This document shows, piece by piece, positions 27,167-38,857 of a stretch of DNA of 64,000 nucleotides. The notes below the pieces were generated by a model. That model had not been told where the DNA came from. It ran no database searches and saw only the letters and a program-made list of their open reading frames with translations. Source of the DNA: Oscheius dolichura (lineage: Eukaryota; Nematoda; Chromadorea; Rhabditida; Rhabditidae); NCBI GenBank assembly GCA_932521035.1, contig OW051494.1, positions 4,202,001 through 4,266,000 of the forward strand, given 5' to 3'. Numbering within the stretch: the stretch's first letter is position 1; every line of letters begins with the position of its first letter. The position numbers were made by a program, and so were the translations under genes.

Positions 27167-29609
27167 GCTCGTGACGCCTAAAGGGATTTTTCAACTAAAG
27201 GGAATTTTATGACTAATTATTCACATTGTTATATCTTTTCTATTGTTTTTTTCCATTGTTTGTTATCGTAATCATTTTAAGTAGCAACTCCTGTTGCAAT
27301 ATAAATTTTATTTTATACTCCATAGTAACGAGTACGTGTATTTCACATTTTACATATAACACATGTCAACCTTAGCTAATCTTCCCAAAATGTGGATAGC
27401 TTCTCGTTTTTTTTTGTCGAAATTACAACGGGAACGCTTATTGCAACGTTATTGCAGCTGCAAAGAGCACACACTAAGAGCACACACTAGTATCAATTTT
27501 CTAGAATCGCAAATTCCCTCCGAGTTAGCTCGCTCTATCCTCGAGAACAGCCATTCGCTGGAACATGGCCTCCTCTCGTCATAATATTTCTAGTTTATGG
27601 TGCGAGTCGTTGCGCAGTTAGCCATTATGTACCCTCCCGTACTCTAGACAAGATACCAGTCTATTCAGCTGCTGCTTTTGAAGTGAATGTCGCTCAATTG
27701 ACACCGTCCGCCATAGGTAATTACGCCTTATTAGGGGTGGTTTATGACTTACCCTCGAAGTTTTCTTTATTGTAAACGGGGCCACATATCCTTTTTCACA
27801 TTTATTTGCCTGTTAGGCGTCTCCTGATAAGAAGACATAAGCTGACGCTTTTTAAACCCTGTATATTTGCCAGAAATGAGTCCACGAACGTTTAAAACAG
27901 AATTTTCTTTTGTATAAGCCACGCCCCCAGCTCTAATTGACAGCAAGTGGCAGACCATCCTTTTCCGTGAGTCAAAAGGCTTAGTTCATTGAGTATTTCT
28001 TTGTCAGCGCAGTGGACACTGCTTTGAATGTGGGTTGCGCACGTGTGCAAACAGGGGGCCAGGCGTGCCCTCGATAGCCACTAATTTTACTGTCTTCGAT
28101 CAGTTCGCAGTGTAATTATATACAGATGCTTGGTTTTAATTGGCAGTTTTTTATTGATCGCATGATATCGCCTTGAAACTTTCAATCTCTGAATTGATTC
28201 CCTACGTTTCTCCCATTTTCGCTAAACCTAGGCCGATGCAGTACGTTGATGCCTACAATTAATATCCTGAAGTTAGGATTGCTACCAATGTGCCATGATT
28301 ATCAATATTATATCTCGCATACAGAAGAAAACAGGTTGAACTCAGATGACCAGCGGTGTAGAATAGTTGCTGTTGCTGTAAAATTGAGAACTTACAAGAG
28401 CATTATCTTTTCTTATCGTGCCCGCATATCTCAAGTTCGCTGCTATGCTGTCAAGGTTTTTTCTGTCGACCTCTTTGTTCTATAGTCGTTCGATAACATT
28501 TGCTGCGTTCTTCATGAAAACAAGTGCAATACACCATAAAACCACTGGGTTTTGCATAGACACGTGGCTTTTGTAATCGGTAAAGCACAATCATAAAACC
28601 GCAAACCTCACTCAAAGAGGCATCCTTTATCATCGACGTTTTCCTCTTATTTCTTGTAATCCTTTTTGAACGTCGTTTTTGTTCTAATTGCCCTAAAGAC
28701 CCATCAAACGTTTTTCTTTTATTAATATTGAAGCAGCGAAAAAGTAATCTACAACGTTTTGCTTTTGGTCTTGCCTCCCATAGTTTATACGCGCTAGACA
28801 GTCGATATATTTTATGGCTTCACCATTATTTTATCCCTCGCCTGCCATAAGCATGTCTTTAGCAGCTATTTGCCTCTCCTCGGGTCTGCTTTCCGCCGCT
28901 TGCTGTCGAGCGTAACCAAGCCAGCTACCATACAGACAAGGTCACAACGATTATCGTACATCCATTCTAAATCTCTGTTTTGAGTGCCAATTTTTGGCCA
29001 ATTCCAGATCAATGATAATATTTTAAACGGCGGAGGTATTATGTAGACACGTCACCTTGTTTATTCATTCCCTATTCATTTCTAGAATATGGAATGGCAG
29101 CGTTGTATAGTTGAAATTCGACTAATGCCCACTAGCACCACATCTCATGCAGTTTCTATAGCTACGCTACGTTCCGTTATAAGTACCAGGTGTATATAAA
29201 TAGAAACATCTGGCCGGCCACCGCGCTTCACATGGTCTACGCTATTCTTGCTTATAAAAGATTATATCTATAAAAACATTTAATTCACGGGTTCCCAGGC
29301 TGTTAAACAACTATATGTTTTACATTTTACGACGAAATAGCTGTAAACGGACGAGTCTAGCCCGTTTGTTAGTACAGCCATTGCTACAATCGTCAGCCGC
29401 TCCCCTCATTTAATCCCTTCCTTCGCACTTCCGCCTGCAATTAGCTGTGTCATAGATAGCCATTTTCGATGTTTCTTCATTTTGCATTCTCTTTTTATGA
29501 TATGAACTGTATTATTCAATATTTCAGAAGAATTATTTTCTATCAGTAGTCTCGTCACGGGTCGACACGTCTTCCGCCTCTCGGGTCATCTCTAACATTT
29601 TTCACCGTT
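27167..29609. other. Long AT-rich intergenic region
   Basis: About 2.4 kb without a supportable gene, the longest gap in the right-hand part of the window. The open frames present are short and have no family signal. I found no clear tRNA, snRNA or transposon ends by eye. It must contain the 3' end of ABCE1 and the promoter of the GalNAc-transferase gene. Confidence 0.5.
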
Positions 29610-32600
29610 ATGCTCTTTGCAAGACGACGGTCTCTCTTAGTTAAACTACTTTTATTAATACCAATTGTTTGGCTATGTTCTCTTATTTATTTTGCTGCAA
29701 CTGACCGAAGTTCCAATCAGGTAAATTGTTATACTCATGAATTTCAACAACATAAAACACGACATTCTAACAATATTCCAGGTCGATAGCAATCCCGTAG
29801 TCAATAAGCCGTTAAAGAAAGACAATGTCATCCAGGGATTCGGCGACCCCCTCCCTCCAGAGAAAGAGGCGGAAAATGAAGTTGTAGCGAAAGAGGGCCA
29901 ATCAGATGATGAGGTGAACTTCTATGTATTGTTTACTTTTCTTAAATATTATATTTAGAATCCACCACCAAATATGCCTAAACCAATAGTCGTTGATTCA
30001 AATTTGCCAATATATAAAAAAGGTGATAAAAATCAGGCAGGAGAAGAGGGAAAAGCTGTAAAGATTGATAAAAATGTAAAGCTCGTTGTTTTGTTTTGTA
30101 TTATTAATTGTTTACAGCAGTTATCGAAAGAAGAAAAAGCTAAATATGACCAAGGGCTTCAAAATAATGCTTTTAACCAGTATGCATCAGATATGATCTC
30201 CATTCATCGGTCGCTTCCAAGTAATATTGATCAAGAGTAAGTTACTTCATTTTATTTGACTTTTTTTAAATCTTGAAAATGGGAAATACCTCTTTTAGGT
30301 GTAAAACGGAAAAATACACCGATAATTTACCCTCCACTTCTGTCATTATTTGCTTTCACAATGAGGCATGGTCAGTCCTATTGCGCACAGTGCACTCAGT
30401 TCTCGAGCGTTCTCCTGATAACCTACTTCACGAGATCATTCTCGTGGATGATTTCTCTGATATGGATCATACAAAAAGTACTACTATCAACCCATTTTTG
30501 CTCATTTGATTCAGAACAATTGGAACAGTACATGTCACAGTTTCCCAAAGTGAAGATATTGAGAATGGAAAAGCGAGAAGGACTTATTCGTGCACGGTTA
30601 CGTGGAGCTGCTATAGCAAATGGAGACGTTCTCACTTATTTGGATTCTCATTGTGAATGCATGGAAGGTGCATCAGTTTTTAGTGTAAAGGCTATAAATG
30701 CGTGATTTCAGGCTGGCTTGAACCGCTTTTGGATAGGATAAAAAGGGATCCTACCACTGTCGTATGCCCTGTAATAGACGTTATTGATGACAATACTTTC
30801 GAATATCATTATTCAAAAGCTTATTTTACTAACGTTGGCGGTTTTGATTGGGGACTGCAATTCAATTGGCATGCAATTCCAGAGAGGGACAGAAAAAATA
30901 GAACAAGAGCTATTGACCCTGTCAGGTATATGATTTTATTGTCTTATCACCTTTGTTTAGATCACCCACAATGGCTGGCGGATTATTTTCGATTTCTAAA
31001 ACATATTTTGAAAAACTCGGTAGCTATGATCCTGGATTTGATATTTGGGGCGGAGAAAATCTGGAGATATCTTTCAAGATTTGGATGTGTGGAGGAACGT
31101 TAGAAATTGTTCCGTGCTCGCATGTGGGGCATGTGTTCCGAAAGCGATCGCCATACAAATGGAGGTAAATCATTGTTTGATCTGAATCATACGATTCAGA
31201 ACTGGGGTGAATGTATTAAAAAGAAATTCCGTTCGACTAGCAGAAGTATGGCTCGACGACTACAAACAATATTATTACGAGCGCATAAATAACCAAATTG
31301 TAAAGTAATTTGCATTTCTGAATCTTTTTTTATAGGGAGACTTTGGTGATGTATCGGATAGAAAGAAGCTTCGGGATAATCTAGGATGTAAATCTTTCAA
31401 ATGGTATCTTGATAATATTTTCCCCGAATTATTTGTACCAGGAGAAAGTATTGCCAAAGGAGAGGTTTGTTGTTTAGCAGTTTACGGAATTGTTATTGTG
31501 TTGCTTTATAAAAATCTAAAAGTGCATGGATTTTTCGTTTGGAAATTTTGGTGAGAAAGGTGCTTGTGTGTGGGTGCACTTCTTTGAAGATGATGGTTTT
31601 GCTGTACATCGATCAGTACACTTTTTTTAACAATTCATTGCACCGTTATGGTTCGTTGGTGGGCGGTTCAGGATATTTTTATACGTATGGAGTTATCACA
31701 CAAATCACAGATTACCTATGTCAATGTTTGCTGTGTCTTATTTAACGTGTGTTAAAGGTGCGGAATCTGGGCAGCCAGTCTCCGCCCCGTTGTCTCGACT
31801 GCATGACTAGCAAGCACGATAAGAACAAGCCCGTTGGCCTTTATCCGTGCCATGGCCAAGGCGGCAACCAGGTTCGCTCATCTTTATTTTTCAGCTGCGC
31901 AACGCGATCAGCAAGCAGTGTCTTGACAGTGCTGTAGGCGATGATCATGAGAACAAGCCCGTTAGCCCATATCCGTGTCATGAGCAGGGAGGCAATCAGG
32001 TTCGGGTCGCTTCCAGTATTTTCCTTGCGCTTTTTTGTGCAATATGCAAAAAATATCCTCCCTGTTTATCCATTTTCTAGTGTAAATCTTCCACTTTTAA
32101 ATCTTGTGGTGTGTTTGGTTTAGGTACTGTCGTGTTCAATTTTCGCTATGTGCACTCACTATATGGTGGTGATGTACTGCAACACTCACACTTTTTTTGG
32201 CTCAATTTCAATAATTTTTTTCACGCCAAAATTATGTAGATTCGCAATTTTGGAGGCGGAAATCGACAGTGCTTGGATTACGACAGCCACGGGGGCAAAA
32301 GGTTTTCACTCTATAAATGCCATGGTCAGGGAGGAAATCAGGTAATACCATTTGTCCTAAATTGAGTATATGTTGATTGATATGGCCCGCTGCGCATATG
32401 AAACAATTTCATTACAAGTTTACTTTTTTATTTTTAGTATTGGATGTTATCCAAAGACGGCGAAATCCGTCGAGATGAATCATGCGTGGATTACGCGGGA
32501 AGCGATGTTATGATTTATCCGTGTCATGGAATGAAAGGCAATCAGGAATGGAGGTATAATCATGAGGTAAATTAGTATTTTATACATCTTTTTTAATTAC

Positions 32601-32810
32601 TAAGGTTTTCAATTTGCAAAAAGTATATATATTATATTGCAGACGGGTAAGCTTGTCCATGCAGTTTCACAAAAATGCTTGGAAATGGCAAAAGACGGAG
32701 CCAAACTTCTTATGAATTCGTGCGACTCGGACAACGCTTACCAAAAGTGGCACTTTAAAGAGTACAGCCCTGAAAAAGCAGACGAGCATGGCGTCCTTCC
32801 GCCGAAATAG
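29610..32810 (+). CDS. Polypeptide N-acetylgalactosaminyltransferase
   Basis: A type II Golgi enzyme that starts mucin-type O-glycosylation by adding GalNAc to Ser/Thr. The N-terminus has a short basic cytosolic end and one membrane anchor ([16 protein letters not shown]), then a stem. The GT-A catalytic domain shows [41 protein letters not shown], the metal-binding [21 protein letters not shown] and the Gal/GalNAc-T motif [15 protein letters not shown]-terminal ricin-type lectin domain follows. Its first (alpha) repeat is encoded by three alternative tandem exons, listed separately. The remaining repeats contain [21 protein letters not shown] and [17 protein letters not shown]. elegans gly-5 is a known family member with alternative forms in the lectin region, which makes this a candidate orthologue. 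The internal joins near 30.45-30.53 and 31.15-31.34 kb are approximate. Confidence 0.95.
31758..31871 (+). other. GALNT lectin alpha-repeat, alternative exon A
   Basis: A 114-nt phase-0 exon reading [23 protein letters not shown] and CHGQGGNQ. It is bounded by AAAG at the 5' side and GT at the 3' side. It holds the CLD and CH-QGGNQ signatures of the first ricin-lectin repeat. Confidence 0.85.
31895..31999 (+). other. GALNT lectin alpha-repeat, alternative exon B
   Basis: A 105-nt phase-0 exon reading [21 protein letters not shown] and CHEQGGNQ, preceded by TTTTTCAG. It is close in sequence to exon A over the ENKPV segment, suggesting a fairly recent duplication. The gap from exon A is only 23 bases. 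Confidence 0.85.
32240..32341 (+). other. GALNT lectin alpha-repeat, alternative exon C
   Basis: A 102-nt phase-0 exon reading [22 protein letters not shown] and HGQGGNQ, preceded by ATGTAG and followed by GTAATA. It is the most diverged of the three and closest in style to usual GALNT alpha repeats. Confidence 0.85.
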
Positions 32811-33266
32811 TGGTGTGTCATACATTTCTTTACTCTCGTCTCCCGTGACTTTAAAGATCATATCTACGTCCCAAATAGATTCCAAAACGCTTTATGCACA
32901 GTTACTCGTTTTATGTTTTCCAGCCAAGTTTTATTCCTGTATATTTTTTCGGCAAAACATTGGGTACTCTTAAACCAATATCCCCTTATTTTTGGGTTGA
33001 TTTACAGTTCTATCCGCGGTATTAATTTTATAGCCACTGTTTAAAACATTCCATTCCTTTTATCGCTTTTAAACTGTGATTGTTGTTCACTTATTGGGCT
33101 TATACTCCGGTTTTTCATATATGATTGTCTGTGATATTTTAGGGAATTCCTTGTTTGTTACTTGTTTCATCAATAAAGTTTTATTTAATTATTTCTACGG
33201 TATATGGTTTTTGCTACAGCATATCTATTAAAAAATACAATAGTTAACTTTGATTATTTACATTAG
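32811..33266. other. AT-rich spacer between GALNT and MRPL11
   Basis: About 450 bases with no gene seen. A polyadenylation-type AATAAA occurs near 33172. The last bases form the probable trans-splice acceptor of MRPL11 (ending ATTAG directly before the ATG). Confidence 0.5.
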
Positions 33267-34039
33267 ATGGCAACGAAGGCGGCAGCTCGCGTAAGAAAAA
33301 AGGAAATTGTTAAAGTTGTACATGGAGCGTTACTGAAGACTAATATCAAGTTAGATTTTTAGTAGGTTACACTGGAGCATTTAAAGATCTCAAATGGCTT
33401 CTGCTGCTCCACCGTTAGGTCCTCAATTAGGTCAACGAGGAATCAATGTGGCTAATTTTTGTAAAGAATTCAACAAGGAAACGGGTCACATAAAGCCAGG
33501 TATTCATTACAAAATTTAAATTTTAAAAAACCAATTTTAGGCGTAGTTCTACCGACCAGGATTTCTGTAAAACCTGATCGTACATATGATTTGGAAATAT
33601 GCACACCAACTACAACATGGCTCCTTAAGCAGGCGGCAGGGATAGCTCGAGGAAAACAGACATCTGGTAAGTCTTTTTGTGCCTATGAAAAATGTATCTA
33701 GGTGAGATTACTGGAAAATTGTCAGTGAAGCATATTTATGAAATAGCACTTGTAAAACAACGCGATAAAGCCCTTCAAGGTGTCCCTCTGGAAGTTAGTT
33801 TTCATTTTTCGATTATTTATATATTTAGAACATTTGCCAGCAAATGATTAAAACATGCAGGACATTGGGTATTGGTGTTCAAAACGAAGATTTGGATCCA
33901 GTGGAACTCAAGGTTCGCAAATGTTTTACCTATTGCAATTACCTTTTAGAAATTCCTCGACTCACGAAGAGAAGCGGTAGCCTCTCAATTAAAGGAATTA
34001 CAAGATAAGAAGGCAGCAAAAATGCTCAGAACAACATAG
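33267..34039 (+). CDS. mrpl-11: Mitochondrial ribosomal protein L11
   Basis: Exons join to a bL11-type protein of about 195 residues. The start [20 protein letters not shown] joins over a 37-nt intron to [19 protein letters not shown], the diagnostic proline-rich L11 signature; [32 protein letters not shown] and [13 protein letters not shown] follow. L11 forms part of the GTPase-associated centre of the mitochondrial large subunit. The start lies immediately after an ATTAG acceptor, as expected for a trans-spliced mRNA. Codon use is AT-rich like ABCE1 and GALNT to its left. Confidence 0.95.
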
Positions 34040-34321
34040 GCACAACAACAGTTTACTTTAGTTCTTGTTTCTTTGTTAGTTTTTGAACAATAATATTTTA
34101 TTTATGCAGGTGTTCTTTTATATGTGTACGAAACTGAAGCCGGAGCTCGTCAGACATCAGGTGAAGATTCGGGCTGCCATTTCGTCATTTACTGCTCTTC
34201 TTTTATTTTGAATATTCAACGGGCCCCATTTAGGGTGCGTCTGGAAGAGATGGTACACACGATGGCCCTCACAAACGGTCATCGTAGCCTGAAATACTCT
34301 TTATCTTTATGAAGTGACGTA

Positions 34322-36473
34322 TTAACGCACCAAATAGACACCTACTATCAGCGGGATAGCTGCCAGCATGGAAACACCAATTGATGACCATGTGATCGAA
34401 TAAAACTTCTTGTGTAGACCGCTGGCCGCAGTAAGTGCCACCACGAAGCAAGGAAGAATAAAAACCCAGGCGAACCAGATGACTTTTACCCCAACAGCCA
34501 ATTTTCGGGTATGGTAATGATGACCAGACATCGTTTCAATATTAATCAGCAGTCTTCGGCCTCCGTAGACTGCAACAAATGTGACGATTTGATAGATAAA
34601 CAGCACAGCAAGGGCCTCCAAATAGTACACCTTATAGAAATAGTCATCGGCATAAGAGAACTCCATTTGGTAGGAAATACCCAGCATAAGACACATCAAC
34701 GAGACAACAATGCACACGAGCCAATAACGGGTGGATTTGCCCGGGAGATGGATAAGAGGAGAGCAGACACGGTAGATCTGAAGATTGTATAAGAGATAGC
34801 AGTCTGTCTTACGGTGGACAAGAACATCTCGATGGTGACGACCTGGAAGCCGAGGAGGGAGATGACCATACTCAGGTAGAAGATATCCGAACAGAGACGA
34901 TGAGCCATCGAGTCTTTGGCCAGGGCGGGGAGCAGGGTAAACGGCAGACGGTACCAGAAGGATTGGCCGTCTTCTCCCAATTCCCTGAAGGTGTCCAGGC
35001 CAATGGTGACCGCCTGCTTAGAGGCAGACATCATAAGTATTGCTGTAATCGTCGTGAGGACGCGGATGGCTGATCCAAAAGAGGCCATCACGGTCACCTC
35101 CCTAGAAATTCAACGTGGAGGCCATCCATCGAACTGACCTTGGAATATCATTCCTGAAGTCGGCATAGGACCCCAAAGTGAGCAGAGTACCATCTCCAAA
35201 ACCAATTGTAATCATCACCTAAAATGCTTTGATTTAGAATCTAGCTAACAGAGGGCAACCTGGAGGGCACAGTTGAGCCAGGTGTCGTAGTTGGTCAGCT
35301 TCTTCCACTGCGGCGAGAGGGCCTGGAGGATGGGGGTGAAGTCGCCCTTGCCGGCTATGTCCACAAAACAATAGACGCTGATGGTCACCAGGCCGGCAAT
35401 GGAACAGAAGAAGAGGATCGGCGCCAGCTGAACAGACGTCTGCCGCCACGAGGGTAACTGACCTTTCCGAACAGCTTGTTCCCGTAGTAGGCGATGATCC
35501 CAGCCATGGCAAGGATGACGATGTCGGCCAGGAGGAGGGACACGTCGGCTGAGAGAGTCATTTTCAACCTGGAGGATACTGTAAGTGGAAGAGAGAAGGA
35601 GGTACTCACATGTAGATATGAGACGGGCTGAAGGAGATGGTCGACTCAGAGTGCATGAAGATGCCAAGCATGGCACTCAGCGGCAGGCGGGAGAATGTCG
35701 GCGCGTACATGTCGACACACATGGCATTGCTGTGCTCGTCCTCCATCCATACCTCGTCCGGCTTGCAGACGGCAGCGAGACAAGCTAAAAGAGTAGGATG
35801 ACGCAGAAGGAGGAGGAGACTGACGCCACTTGGGGTAGGAGTCGCAGGAGAGCCATTTCTGGTCATTGGTCAGGGTCATGAGCATGTAGTTGTAGAAGTA
35901 GATGAGGAAGCGGGGCTGGAGAGCGAGCAGAAGCGAGTTGCAGATACGGAGGACCAGGAGAAAGTTGCCGACGCCCGTGGCAACGGGAGCAATCCGCTTG
36001 AACAGGACACAAACCGGCAGCGACGTGTACTGTCCCAATCCCAGCTCCAGAAGGCTGAAAGGCGCACCGACCAAGGCCAACATGAGCACGTAGATGAGGA
36101 GAAAAGCCGTCGATCCGTGGGTCATAGCGACGGCGGCAAAATGCCAGAGATGGCTGGCATGGACCGTGGCACAGACGAGCAGCATCCCCTGATTCCATCG
36201 TCCGGTGCCGAGCTGGCTCCGCGTGCTGTGCTCCAGCTGCAGCTCGACTCCTTCTATCTTGGCCGGCCGGACATCGGGACTCTTGGCTCCTGGGGACCGG
36301 CACTCCTGGTACAGATTGTCGAAGTCCTCGCTGTCTACCGATTCCGTCTCCGCCGAGTGGGTCTGCGTCCTCCCGCCCTCCTGTGTGCCCCTCCTGAGCA
36401 CGTCCGTGAAGAATTTCATCTTCTCCGCCTTGCAGACCAGCGGGGTATGGTTCCTCGCTTGGGGAAAGAGCAC
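34322..36473 (-). CDS. Divergent SLC6-type neurotransmitter symporter
   Basis: A multi-pass transporter. TM1 region reads NQGMLLVCATVHASHLWHFA, followed by FLLIYVLMLALVGAPFSLLE and LGLGQYTSLPV, the usual TM2 and loop pattern of SLC6. TM6 region reads VMITIGFGDGTLLTLGSYAD, also typical. Later segments (SMVISLLGFQVVTIEMF, WFAWVFILPCFVVALT) supply the remaining helices. SLC6 proteins use sodium and chloride gradients to import amino acids or neurotransmitters. The near-invariant TM1 motif (G-N-x-W-R-F-P) is changed to ASHLWHFA, so sodium coupling may be altered or lost. The N-terminus is long and charged. Translation may start at 36419 (MKFFTDVLRR) rather than 36473. It sits at the AT-to-GC border at about 34.3 kb. 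Confidence 0.85.
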
Positions 36474-37033
36474 CTGAACTTAGATGGAGAATGGCAAATG
36501 GACCAACCATTTTAGAAGCCGGCTGATTGGGAATGACCGGCCAATGGTGGTGGCGGCCCTTTCAGCTGAACCAGTCAAGGCCTGCCACATTCCAAGATTC
36601 CACTGGTCCTATCCTCTCATGAGCTTTTGGCTTGACGGGGCTCTCGATCACTTTTTCCAGTCATGTCAAAGATTGAAAGATGGGGTTTTCAAGAAACAGC
36701 TGACGATAGAATTCGCCTGTCCTTGTAAATAAATGAGGAGGAGGACAAGGAGGAGCCGCCTTTCATGGTGAGCAGGCAGGCTCCTTGTGAGGGGTCATCT
36801 GATACAGTCAGCCGTCTTCCCTTCCAGAGGAGGTCTCTAGGGGATAACATCTCCTGTTTATAATGGACCAAGGGGCCGTGATAGCTCGGATGTTCTAGGC
36901 GTGACCAGTTGCTCGTTTACTGCTGTGATTTATGGCTATCTCTTGAGGGAGGACCCTCCGCCGCCGCCGCCAGAACACTCCTTGTCCCCTTCACCCATGA
37001 CTCCTCTCATTTAATTTTTCCCTTTCCAGAGTC
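36474..37033. promoter_or_regulatory. Divergent region between SLC6 and NPC2-like genes
   Basis: About 560 bases with no supported gene, between genes transcribed in opposite directions. It should contain both promoters. A pyrimidine-rich run ending CCAG (37011-37029) is the likely trans-splice acceptor for the NPC2-like gene. Confidence 0.5.
37011..37029 (+). other. Probable trans-splice acceptor of the NPC2-like gene
   Basis: TTAATTTTTCCCTTTCCAG ends 4 bases before the ATG at 37034 and there is no upstream coding exon to join. Confidence 0.7.
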
Positions 37034-37658
37034 ATGTCTCCCGTCGTCCTCCTCATCCTCCTCGGGGTCGTCTCTTCCGAATTCGTCAATATCGGGTTCA
37101 GAGACTGCAGTGAGTCCCTCCACTTGTCTCCCCACCAGGCTTTTTAGAGTCGCAGTTCAAGATCAAGGAGGTCCAGGCGTCCGGCTGCGAGCTGAAGGAG
37201 ACCGACGGCGGCAAGAAGGTATGCAGCTTCAAGGCCAACTCCAAGCCGGTCATCCGGATCAAGTTTGTCCCTGGTAAGGCTGGGTCCCTTCTTCCTCAAC
37301 CGAAAGTTTAGACCAGGAGGTGCCCACCTTCAAGACGGCGATAAAGGCCAAGATCGGAGACACGATGATCGACTTCCCCATCGACAACCCCGACGCCTGC
37401 CGTTCTGGTAACGCTCCCTTTGTTCCGATGACGGTCTCTTTTCAGGTCTCCCCTGCCCCCTCAAGGCCGGTACTGAGTACACCTACGAGCAGGGAATCGA
37501 CATCGCCCACAACTACCCGGCTGTCAGTCTACTATCTCTACTCAAAAAAAGAGAAAATTTAGCACGAACGAGTCCAGGTGAACTGGATTGTCGACCGGGA
37601 GGACCAGCCGGGCAAGGACCTCTGCGTCATCTTCTTGGCCCAGATCGCCGAGCCATGA
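37034..37658 (+). CDS. NPC2-like ML-domain lipid-binding protein
   Basis: Five exons joined by introns of about 35-45 nt give roughly 155 residues. A signal peptide (MSPVVLLILLGVVSSEF) is followed by an ML (MD-2-related lipid recognition) domain: VNIGFRDC, VQASGCELKETDGGKKVCSF, the hydrophobic KAKIGDTMIDFPI, CPLKAGTEYTYEQGIDI and the last strand VNWIVDREDQPGKDLCVIFL. The cysteines are placed as in NPC2. NPC2 proteins carry sterols in the lysosome or outside cells. All intron phases fit the domain without forcing. The next gene on the same strand starts 185 bases after its stop, so the two could be co-transcribed. Confidence 0.93.
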
Positions 37659-37842
37659 AGAACGCGTCGTGAGACATTCGACCAGCTAGAAGTTGTCGTT
37701 TCATATGTTGTACCGTTTTCGAGTAAATATTCAAATCCATCCAAAAATTCTTTATACTGTCAGGTCTTTTCTGGTTTGGGATCAATGTAATCTGCCCTTT
37801 GGCGGTCAGTATCAGTGTCGGCCTTCACCGAAGGCGGTTGCA

Positions 37843-38857
37843 ATGAGCCAACAGAGCAATGATAAATGTGAGCGGCCGCCTTCTCTTTGACCTCAATGTT
37901 CAGTGTTTTCCCGACTGAAGAACAAGCTGAAGAAGCAGCAGTTCACGACGTTGCCCGACTATCCGAGCGACCGCTGTGTCGAGCCGCCGGAGCGGTGCGA
38001 GCTGCAGCTGGCGATGAAATTTCTACGCAGGAGGAGGATCAACATGAAGAAGAAGTACCGGGCGGTGCTGGAGAACGGCACCCTCGAGCTGCACCACCCG
38101 AAGCAGAAGGAGCTCAACGGGTTCACCATCGAGTACCGGGTCGACCTGGCCAAGGTGCTCCTCCTCTACGACGAACACCGCCTCGTGGTCAAGCTCCAGA
38201 CCGAGGTGCTCCTCCTCTACCCGGTCACCGTGACCGTCGACCGTCTGCGAGACGTGATGCACCAGCACCGGCTCTGGAGCCAGGAGAAGATGACCGAGAA
38301 GAATGCCGCCCGCAGCACCACCGACACTGGCTTCTACGTGGCTCCTTGCGTCTCCGAAGGTTCCGTAATGGACAGCGTCCTCCTGACCACGGACTCCGAA
38401 CCGTCTGGCAACCCGATCCAGGACTTCCTGAGAGGTTTCCAATTGTCGCCTCTTTTGACGGCTCCGTTTAGAGACACACGCAATGTCGCTGGCCATCCTC
38501 GATGCGTCGAGTCACCATCTGGAACAGATGCGACTTGTGGTCGAAGAAGTCAAGGGACTCGTGGAGCAGATGAAGAAGAACAAAAGAGACACCCCGAAGC
38601 CACCCGTCCTCCCCGTCCCCCCGGCCTTCCCCGCTGTCCCTGCCGTAGCCGCGGCGCCGCCTGCGAAAGTTGCCCTGGCGACGAAGGATGCCTCTTCGAC
38701 CAAGGCAGCTCAGCCAGCCTCTCCGGCCCCACCAGCGAAGGATGCTCCTGCTGTGAAGAACAATTCGGCTCCGAAGGACAAGAAGCAAGAAGAAGAGGAC
38801 GACGATGAGGAGGACGAGGAGGAGGAGGAGGAGGAGGAGGAGGAGGAAAAGAAATAG
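37843..38857 (+). CDS. Uncharacterised protein with poly-Glu tail
   Basis: Three exons. The ATG at 37843 (MSQQSNDK) joins over a GTGAGC...TTCAG intron to FSRLKNKLKKQQF; the second intron (GTTTCC...GTTTAG) ends just before AMSLAILDASSHHLEQMR. The middle part (KKKYRAVLENGTLELHHPKQ, then VDLAKVLLLYDEHRLVVKLQ) looks like alternating beta strands and could be a PH-like fold, which I hold only weakly. A short helical segment, an Ala/Pro-rich linker and a C-terminal run of Glu/Asp ending in KK complete it. Without the first intron there would be no ATG in frame, which supports the proposed start. I recognise no orthologue. Confidence 0.7.
38796..38853. repeat. GAG/GAA trinucleotide repeat encoding poly-Glu
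   Basis: A long run of GAGGAGGAG units in frame at the end of the preceding gene. Such a repeat is likely to vary in length between individuals. Confidence 0.8.

Noticed and set aside
27363-27584. 73-codon plus-strand frame after ABCE1
   Set aside because: No family signal, no trans-splice acceptor at the start, and composition like the surrounding non-coding DNA.
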